Translations under genes and position numbers: made by a program
Shown: positions 58,972 through 64,000 of the stretch, in pieces
Position numbering within the stretch: the first letter of the stretch is position 1
Layout of the letters: the number at the start of each line of letters is the position of its first letter
Origin: Methylobacterium longum
GTDB taxonomy: Bacteria; Pseudomonadota; Alphaproteobacteria; Rhizobiales; Beijerinckiaceae
Assembly: GCF_022179385.1 (NCBI RefSeq)
Contig: NZ_BPQS01000007.1
Coordinates: 181,241 to 245,240, forward strand
Reading direction: 5' to 3'
DNA length: 64,000 nucleotides
Notes under the pieces: generated by a model
Databases searched by the model: none
Seen by the model: the letters and a program-made list of their open reading frames with translations, nothing else
What the model was told of the DNA's origin: nothing

Positions 58972-59451
58972 AGAGAAGGCTCTAAGTTCAGACCCGCCGC
59001 GCCCCGCGTGGCGGGTCATTCTTTGGAACCAGGCTGCTATCCGCCGGTGCCGGGCGCGCCGTCGGGCATCGCAGACCCACTGCGGGCATCGCATCCGGGG
59101 CCGGGCGCGCCGGCGGCATACCGTCGGTCCGGATGTCGCAGACCGAACCCGTAGATCGGTGACGCTGCGCGTAGCCAGCAGCCGGACGAGCCTGACTCCA
59201 CGATCCGACATCACGACGGCGACCACAGGAAAGGGTCGACACCCCGTCATGATGGCCGGCGCCGCGGCCTTCAGCCGCCTGGCGTGGCCGATCCTCCGGC
59301 TGCTGACCCACGCCGCGCCGACCTACGTGCCGGCCGGCGAGGTTCTCCATGCGGATGCTGTCCGTTGCCGGCGGTCCCCTCGGAGCGATGCGGACCGCGT
59401 TGTTCAGCCAGCGCGCCGCTCCGCCCCTGCGTCGTCCGCGATCGGGCGACC
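58972..59451. other. Noncoding region between the IS and the SDR gene
   Basis: About 480 bases. No gene supported; open frames lack recognisable features. GCCGGGCGCGCCG occurs twice (about 59048 and 59102) with CGGGCATCGCA also duplicated between, a local direct repeat. Probably decayed intergenic DNA. Confidence 0.4.
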
Positions 59452-60330
59452 TCAGAGCATCGGCAGGCCGCCGGTGACCGGCACCAGGGCGCCCGACATG
59501 TAGCTGCCCTCGCGGGAGGCGAGCAGCACGTAGGCCGGCGCCAGTTCCGCCGGCTGGCCGGCGCGGCCCAGCGGCGTCTGCGCGCCGAGCTGCTCCATCT
59601 CCTCCGGGCTCTTCACGATGGGCTGGATCGGCGTCCAGACCGGCCCGGGGGCGACGCAGTTCACCCGGATGCCCTGCGGGGCGAGGAGGTTCGACAGGCC
59701 GATGGTCAGGCTCGCGATGGCGCCCTTGGTGGCAGCGTAGATCAGCATGTTCGGGCCGGCGACCTTCGCCTGCACGCTGGTGCTGTTCACGATCGCCCCG
59801 CCCGGCTTCATGTGCGGCACCGCCGCCTGAGCGAGGTAGTACATGGCGAACACGTTGGCCCGGAACGAGCCCTCGATATCGGCGGCCTTCAGATCGCCGA
59901 GGCCGTCGTTGACCACCTGGGCGGCGGCGTTGTTCACGAGGATATCGAGGCGCCCGAAGATTTCCACGGTGCGCGCCACGAGGGTCCGGCACTGGGCCTC
60001 GTCGCAGATGTCGCCCGGGAGCAGCAGGCAGCGGCGCCCGGCCTTCTCCACCCAGGCCCGCGTCTCCTCGGCATCCTCCTGCTCGACCTCCAGGTAGGAG
60101 ATCGCGACGTCGGCGCCCTCCCGGGCGTAGGCGATCGCCACCGCCCGACCGATCCCCGAATCACCGCCCGTAATCAGCGCGGCCTGACCGGTGAGGAGGC
60201 CCTTGCCGACATAGCTCTGCTCGCCGTGGTCCGGCCGCGGCGTCATACGCGTGGTCAGCCCCGGGCGGGGCTGCTGCTGGTCTCCGGGAAAGGGCGGGCG
60301 CGGGCCTGCCTCGCGCGGATCGTCGGTCAT
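59452..60330 (-). CDS. SDR family oxidoreductase (YghA/general stress protein type)
   Basis: 292-residue short-chain dehydrogenase with an N-terminal extension of about 45 residues (PFPGDQQQPRPGLTTRMTPR) typical of this group. Cofactor motif ITGGDSGIGRAVA, DILVNNAAAQ, catalytic Ser in IVNSTSVQ and YAATKGA (Tyr-x-x-x-Lys), and a late ASREGSYMSGALVPVTGG. NAD(P)-dependent, substrate unknown. Relatives are stress-induced, but that is not shown here. Confidence 0.9.
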   Translation of the reverse strand: MTDDPREAGPRPPFPGDQQQPRPGLTTRMTPRPDHGEQSYVGKGLLTGQAALITGGDSGIGRAVAIAYAREGADVAISYLEVEQEDAEETRAWVEKAGRRCLLLPGDICDEAQCRTLVARTVEIFGRLDILVNNAAAQVVNDGLGDLKAADIEGSFRANVFAMYYLAQAAVPHMKPGGAIVNSTSVQAKVAGPNMLIYAATKGAIASLTIGLSNLLAPQGIRVNCVAPGPVWTPIQPIVKSPEEMEQLGAQTPLGRAGQPAELAPAYVLLASREGSYMSGALVPVTGGLPML

Positions 60331-60438
60331 GGGCTGCGGCTCCTGGCGGCAGGGTCAACGGGACCTGGTGCGGCCCGCAAACCCCGCCGCCTGCGCCCGA
60401 CCGTCACAACCCCGCGAACGGGGCGGATGGACGCCGGA

Positions 60439-60537
60439 TCAGAAGGCGCGGTTCCGGTTGGCGTGCGGACCGCCGTAGCGGCGACGCAGGTAGGACACCA
60501 CCTTGGGGAGGATGAAGGCGATCAGGATCTTGCGCAT
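60439..60537 (-). CDS. Very small cationic ORF (32 residues)
   Basis: MRKILIAFILPKVVSYLRRR followed by YGGPHANRNRAF. A hydrophobic N-terminal helix (ILIAFILPKVVSYL) and an Arg-rich end make it look like a small membrane-associated peptide. It has no recognised family. Upstream on the same strand, GGAAC-N16-CATT (60595-60571) is one mismatch from the EcfG promoter consensus and sits 34 bases before the ATG. Confidence 0.5.
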   Translation of the reverse strand: MRKILIAFILPKVVSYLRRRYGGPHANRNRAF

Positions 60538-60570
60538 CGGGCAGCTCGCGTCACGGGTTTGTGAGCGAGC

Positions 60571-60595
60571 AATGCGTGGCCCGCATCGCGGTTCC
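60571..60595 (-). promoter_or_regulatory. Possible EcfG-like promoter before the 32-residue ORF
   Basis: Minus-strand GGAAC (60595-60591), 16-base spacer, CATT (60574-60571). Consensus would be CGTT, so one mismatch. It is placed between the xth stop and the small ORF. Tentative. Confidence 0.3.
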
Positions 60596-60610
60596 GCTCC
60601 GAGCGCCGGA

Positions 60611-61420
60611 TCAGAGTTCGAGCGTCAAGGTTACCGGGGCGTGATCCGACGGTCGCTCCCAACCCCGGGCCGCGCGCAGCACCTCGACCTTGCGGACCGT
60701 GCCGGCGAGATCCGGAGAGACCCAGGCGTGATCGAGCCGCCGGCCCTTGTCGACCGCGGCCCAGTCGGGGGACCGGTAGCTCCACCACGTGTAGATCTTC
60801 TCCGGCTGGGGCGTGAGATGGCGCGCCGCGTCGATCCAGCCCGCCTCCCCGCGCAGAACCTCCAGCGCCTCGGTCTCGACCGGCGTGTGACTCACCACGT
60901 CGAGGAGCTGCTTGTGCGACCAGACGTCGTGCTCCAGCGGCGCGACGTTGAGGTCGCCGACCAGGATGGCCGGACCGGAGACGCGCTTGCCGCCCCAGGC
61001 GCGCAGCTCGCTCAGGAAGTCGAGCTTGTGGGCGAATTTCGGATTGAGGCCGCGATCCGGAACGTCGCCGCCGGCCGGCACGTAGAAGTCATGCAGCACG
61101 ATACCGGCGGCCGCCCCGGCCTCCGGCCCGAGCACCGCCGAGATGTGGCGGGCATCCGGCCGGTCGCAGAAGGGCATCACGCTCCGGGTGTGGAGGGGAA
61201 AGCGCGAGAGGATCGCGACGCCGTTATAGCCTTTCTGGCCGGCGAACATCACGTGCTCGTAGCCGGAGCCGCGCAGGGCCTTGAGCGGGAAGGCGTCGTC
61301 CGGACACTTCGTCTCCTGGAGACAGAGCACGTCGGGTGTGTGCTCGGCGAGGAAGCGCAGCACTAGGTCGATGCGCAGGCGCACCGAGTTGATGTTCCAG
61401 GTGGTGACGGTGAGCTGCAC
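60611..61420 (-). CDS. xth: Exodeoxyribonuclease III-family AP endonuclease
   Basis: 269-residue Mg-dependent 3' exonuclease and AP endonuclease of base excision repair. Motifs: TVTTWNINSVRLR, CLQETKCPDDAFP (Glu), GDLNVAPLEHDVW (Asp-Leu-Asn), LDHAWVSPDL and SDHAPV (His). The GTG at 61420 is the only start that gives the normal N-terminus; upstream in-frame codons are nonconserved. Divergent from plsC. Confidence 0.94.
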   Translation of the reverse strand: MQLTVTTWNINSVRLRIDLVLRFLAEHTPDVLCLQETKCPDDAFPLKALRGSGYEHVMFAGQKGYNGVAILSRFPLHTRSVMPFCDRPDARHISAVLGPEAGAAAGIVLHDFYVPAGGDVPDRGLNPKFAHKLDFLSELRAWGGKRVSGPAILVGDLNVAPLEHDVWSHKQLLDVVSHTPVETEALEVLRGEAGWIDAARHLTPQPEKIYTWWSYRSPDWAAVDKGRRLDHAWVSPDLAGTVRKVEVLRAARGWERPSDHAPVTLTLEL

Positions 61421-61580
61421 GGGCTGAGCCGGGGTTCGGACGGTGTTGCGCTCCGATAGCCGATTTCGCGTTCCGCGACAGTCCGCTCGTCGCAGCGGCC
61501 CCGAAATGCCGTGCGTCCCCTCCCGGCAGGCGCTATGTCCGTGCCCTGCCCTCTCCCGGGCCCCTCGTCGAGGCCCTGCC

Positions 61581-62321
61581 ATGGCACATGCTCGCTCGCT
61601 CCTGTTCGCCGCCTATTGGGCGGCCTGGACGACCCTGTTCCTCGTGCCGCTGGCGATCTTCCTCCTGTCGGGGAGCCCCGAGCGGCCGATCCGGCGGGCG
61701 ACGCGCCTCTGGGCGCGGGGCATCCTGGCCGGGCTCCGGAGCATCGTCGGGCTGCGCTACGTCGAGGAGGGGCGCCATCACCTGCCGGACGAGCCCTGCC
61801 TGATCGTCGCCAACCACCAATCGACCTGGGAGACCCTGGCCTTCCTGGTGCTGGTGCCGGACGTGGCGATCGTCGCCAAGCAGGAATTGCTGGCGATCCC
61901 GGTGGTGGGCTGGTTTCTGCGGCGTTCGCCGATGATCGTCATCGACCGCGCCAACGGCACCCAGGCCCTGCGCACCATGATCGACCAGGGCCGCGCCGCC
62001 GTGGCGGCCGGCCGGTCTGTCCTGATCTTCCCCGAGGGCACCCGCGGCGACATCGCCGCGCCCCTGCGCTTCAAGCGCGGCGTCGAGTTGCTCTACGGCC
62101 GACTCGGCCTGCCGGTGGTGCCGGTGGCGCTGAATTCCGGACTGTTCTGGCCGGGCGGTATGGCCACCCGGGCCGGGACCGTGGTGGTGAGCTACCTCGC
62201 CGCCGTCGCCCCGGGCCTGCCGGCCGCCGAGTTCCTGCACGGGACCGAGGCGGCGATCGACCGGGAGCTCGACCGCTGGCGGGAGCCCGGCCTCGGCGGG
62301 ATCGGCGTACGGGCGGCGTAG
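61581..62321 (+). CDS. 1-acyl-sn-glycerol-3-phosphate acyltransferase (PlsC family)
   Basis: 246-residue membrane-associated acyltransferase that makes phosphatidic acid. An N-terminal hydrophobic anchor (LFAAYWAAWTTLFLVPLAIF) precedes the domain. The catalytic block reads NHQSTWE, so the usual HX4D is HX4E, as in some relatives; then FPEGTRGD and the conserved PVVPVALNSG. ATG at 61581. Convergent with the LolA-like gene. Confidence 0.9.
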   Translation: MAHARSLLFAAYWAAWTTLFLVPLAIFLLSGSPERPIRRATRLWARGILAGLRSIVGLRYVEEGRHHLPDEPCLIVANHQSTWETLAFLVLVPDVAIVAKQELLAIPVVGWFLRRSPMIVIDRANGTQALRTMIDQGRAAVAAGRSVLIFPEGTRGDIAAPLRFKRGVELLYGRLGLPVVPVALNSGLFWPGGMATRAGTVVVSYLAAVAPGLPAAEFLHGTEAAIDRELDRWREPGLGGIGVRAA

Positions 62322-62330
62322 AGGCGTCGC

Positions 62331-63242
62331 TTACTGCTGCGACTGCTGGATCTGCTGCTGCATCGCCTTGTCGGCGGCGCGGCCGTAGTTGATGAAGAAC
62401 ACGCTGCCGTCGACGCCCTTGCCCTTCTGCAGGTTCGAGAGCTGCACGGTGGTGATGTAGCCCTGCGGGTCGGTGATCCGCCACTGCGACAGGGTCTTCA
62501 CCTCGGGATCGAAGAACAGCTGGATCTTCGAGGTGCCTCCGAGGGTGGCGCGATCCTCCAGGCTGATGCGCACGCCGCCCGCGTCGTTCGCCACGTCGGT
62601 CACGGAGAGGTCGCGGGCGAGATCGATCTTCTCGCGCAGCAGGAATTTCAGCGGCGTCTGCGCGATGAAGTAGAGGTCCTGCGTGTTGAGCTTGCGGTCG
62701 CGCACCGCCACGGAGGTCCCGTCGGCGATCACCTCGAGGGGCGAAGGCTGGTCGTAGTCGAAGCGCAGGCGGCCGGGCTTGGCGAGCGTCAGCTTGCCGC
62801 CGATCCGCCGTCCGTCCGCGCCGATCTGCATGAAGCTGCCGGTGAGCGTGTTGATCCCGTTGAAGTAGGCGTTGGCCTGGGCGAGCAGCGTCGCGGCATC
62901 GGCCGGCTCGGCGGGGGAGACCGCCGTCGGCGCGCCGACCGCCGCGACCTTGGGTTCGGCAGCCTTGTGCTCGGCCTTGTCGGCACCCTTGCCGGCCTTG
63001 AGGCTTCCGGTCTTGGGGGCGTCCTTGCCGGGCTCCTTGGCGGCGTCCTTGGCCTTTGAAGCCGGCTTCTTCGCCGGTGCGGGGGCCGGCCGCGCGGCCT
63101 CCGGCGGCGGCGCAGGCTCTTCCTTGTGGCCGAACAGGCTGTCGATGAAGGCGCCGACCTGCGCCTCGGCCGGATTGGCGGTCGCGAGCCACAATCCGGC
63201 GGCGATCAGGGAGCCGGCTGTGCGGGTGCGGCGGCCGATCAT
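62331..63242 (-). CDS. LolA-like outer-membrane lipoprotein carrier protein
   Basis: 303 residues. Signal peptide (GSLIAAGLWLATANPAEA), then an 80-residue Lys/Ala/Pro-rich low-complexity linker (about 40-115), then a LolA domain: YFNGINTLTGSFMQIGADGR, GRLRFDYDQPSPLEVIADG, and TTVQLSNLQKG near the end. LolA carries lipoproteins through the periplasm to LolB. It ends in Gln repeats (MQQQIQQSQQ). ATG at 63242 is the start of the signal peptide. ftsK lies upstream, the typical order in this group. Confidence 0.87.
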   Translation of the reverse strand: MIGRRTRTAGSLIAAGLWLATANPAEAQVGAFIDSLFGHKEEPAPPPEAARPAPAPAKKPASKAKDAAKEPGKDAPKTGSLKAGKGADKAEHKAAEPKVAAVGAPTAVSPAEPADAATLLAQANAYFNGINTLTGSFMQIGADGRRIGGKLTLAKPGRLRFDYDQPSPLEVIADGTSVAVRDRKLNTQDLYFIAQTPLKFLLREKIDLARDLSVTDVANDAGGVRISLEDRATLGGTSKIQLFFDPEVKTLSQWRITDPQGYITTVQLSNLQKGKGVDGSVFFINYGRAADKAMQQQIQQSQQ

Positions 63243-63340
63243 CGGCAGAATCTCCTGAGGAACCGCTGGCGGGCTCCGGCGCCATACTGACGGGTGTACA
63301 TGAGGGTGGCAGGCTGCCGCGGAACGCGCGCCACCCCGTC

Positions 63341-63422
63341 CTTGCGAGCGGAGCGAAGCCATTCCCGGCGGCGCGACATCCGGCACCGTGGCGCCGCTGT
63401 CCTGCTTGGCTCCGCTCGCAAG
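63341..63422. repeat. Long inverted repeat in the ftsK-lolA spacer
   Basis: CTTGCGAGCGGAGC (63341-63354) and its exact complement GCTCCGCTCGCAAG (63409-63422) flank 54 bases; the pairing extends one mismatch further into AAGC. Similar degenerate copies occur near 6578 (GGCGAGCGGAGCGGCGCGATC) and 54730 (CGGAGCGAGGCAATCC). REP/BIME-like. Confidence 0.75.
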
Positions 63423-63519
63423 GGCGGGACGGTCTTCGCAGCGGCCCGTTAGACCCCCACCCTGTGGCGAAGATGCGACGTCCGGGCCGCCGGCATGGGC
63501 AGGCGGCCCGGACCCCGTC

Positions 63520-64000
63520 TCACTCGTCGTCGTACATGCCGTTCGACATGTGGGCCGCGCCGGCGACCAGGATCTCGCGCTTGCCGGCATGGTTGGCCGG
63601 GCCGACGATGCCCTCGATCTCCATCCGCTCCATGATCGAGGCGGCGCGGTTGTAGCCGATCTGCAGGCGGCGCTGGATGTAGCTGGTCGACGCCTTCTGG
63701 TCGCGCAGCACCACCTCGATCGCCTGTTTGTAGAGGTCGTCGGACTCGCCGCCGGTCGCCGCCGCGAAGGCGCCGATGTCGAAGACGGGGGCCTCCTCCT
63801 CGGACTCGTCGGAGCGCTCGGCCCTGTCGGCCGGGACCGCCTTGCCTCGGCCGGACCGGCCACCTTCCTTGGCGGGCTCCTCGGGCGAATCGTCCGCGGT
63901 GACGGCGTCGAGGTAGCTGGGTCGGCCCTGGCGCTTGAGGTGGGCGACCACGGTCTCGACCTCGCTGTCCGAGCAGAACGGCCCGTGCACGCGCGTGGTG
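63520..64000 (-). CDS. ftsK: DNA translocase FtsK, C-terminal end (5' truncated by the window)
   Basis: The last 160 residues of FtsK, running off the window edge. It opens with TTRVHGPFCSDSEVETVVAH, the end of the motor domain, continues through a charged linker, and ends with the gamma winged-helix domain (YKQAIEVVLRDQKASTSYIQ, RRLQIGYNRAASIMERMEIE, GIVGPANHAGKREIL) that reads KOPS sites. FtsK pumps DNA at the septum and activates XerCD. The frame is open to 64000. Confidence 0.95.
   Translation of the reverse strand, partial: TTRVHGPFCSDSEVETVVAHLKRQGRPSYLDAVTADDSPEEPAKEGGRSGRGKAVPADRAERSDESEEEAPVFDIGAFAAATGGESDDLYKQAIEVVLRDQKASTSYIQRRLQIGYNRAASIMERMEIEGIVGPANHAGKREILVAGAAHMSNGMYDDE

Noticed and set aside
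58740..58985. 81-codon ORF in the IS 3' noncoding end
   Set aside because: No ribosome site or homology-like feature, and the region is better explained as element end/RNA.
59284..60564. 426-codon plus-strand frame over the SDR gene
   Set aside because: Opposite strand holds a canonical SDR with cofactor and catalytic motifs.

Overview
The window is a chromosomal segment of a very GC-rich alphaproteobacterium. Gene content, protein style and conserved neighbourhoods (bolA-dnaJ-cobS-cobT-rpmB, helicase-S4-fdxA-carD, secB/tim44-mltA-smr, mltG-yicC-gmk, rimP-nusA-ylxR-infB-rbfA-truB, ftsK-lolA-xth) point to the Hyphomicrobiales (Rhizobiales), most likely Methylobacterium or a close relative. 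This assignment is an inference from content; no 16S rRNA gene is present. Extreme GC makes long antisense and off-frame open frames common, and these were discarded.

Layout. 1-5.6 kb: a tripartite RND efflux system (truncated adaptor, heavy-metal-type permease, NodT-type outer membrane lipoprotein). 5.6-12.2 kb: a lone flagellar hook/basal-body protein, an overlapping trio (MBL-fold exonuclease, ATP-dependent DNA ligase, YjbQ protein), a TPR-methyltransferase, a DUF1275 membrane protein and ArfB. 12.5-19.5 kb: BolA, a J-domain protein, cobaltochelatase CobS/CobT, ribosomal protein L28, DUF3108, DUF1330 and a small secreted protein. 19.5-26.2 kb: an SUV3-like helicase with a long disordered tail, an S4 protein, 7Fe ferredoxin, CarD, and an RpoH-type sigma factor behind a sequence matching the EcfG general-stress promoter. 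26.3-29.6 kb: an MFS transporter, then a tautomerase and a frameshifted DUF4865 gene divergent from a LysR regulator.

29.6-38.6 kb: secB divergent from a Tim44-like/mltA/smr operon, then mutM, mltG, a VOC protein, yicC and gmk, with LysR debris behind gmk. 38.6-43.3 kb: a two-gene photosensing operon (a bacteriophytochrome kinase carrying an extra N-terminal PYP-like domain without its chromophore residues, overlapping a biliverdin-producing heme oxygenase) and a dihydrolipoyl-dehydrogenase-like flavoprotein. 43.4-51.5 kb: the rimP-nusA-ylxR-infB and rbfA-truB translation/transcription cluster on the minus strand, with a recognisable promoter and a terminator-like hairpin in the rimP leader. 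51.6-57.5 kb: an aldo/keto reductase, msrQ, small secreted proteins, DUF4174, a medium-chain reductase and ssb with a perfect alphaproteobacterial LexA box.

57.5-59 kb: an IS110-family insertion sequence whose long 3' noncoding end is a candidate guide-RNA locus. 59.4-64 kb: an SDR oxidoreductase, a tiny conserved-looking ORF, exonuclease III, a PlsC acyltransferase, a LolA-like carrier and the C-terminal end of FtsK. No rRNA, tRNA or CRISPR array was recognised. The most notable items are the PYP-like/phytochrome fusion, the IS110 element with its possible guide RNA, the rimP leader, the EcfG-type promoter of the sigma factor, and the sensor/repair gene arrangements described below.
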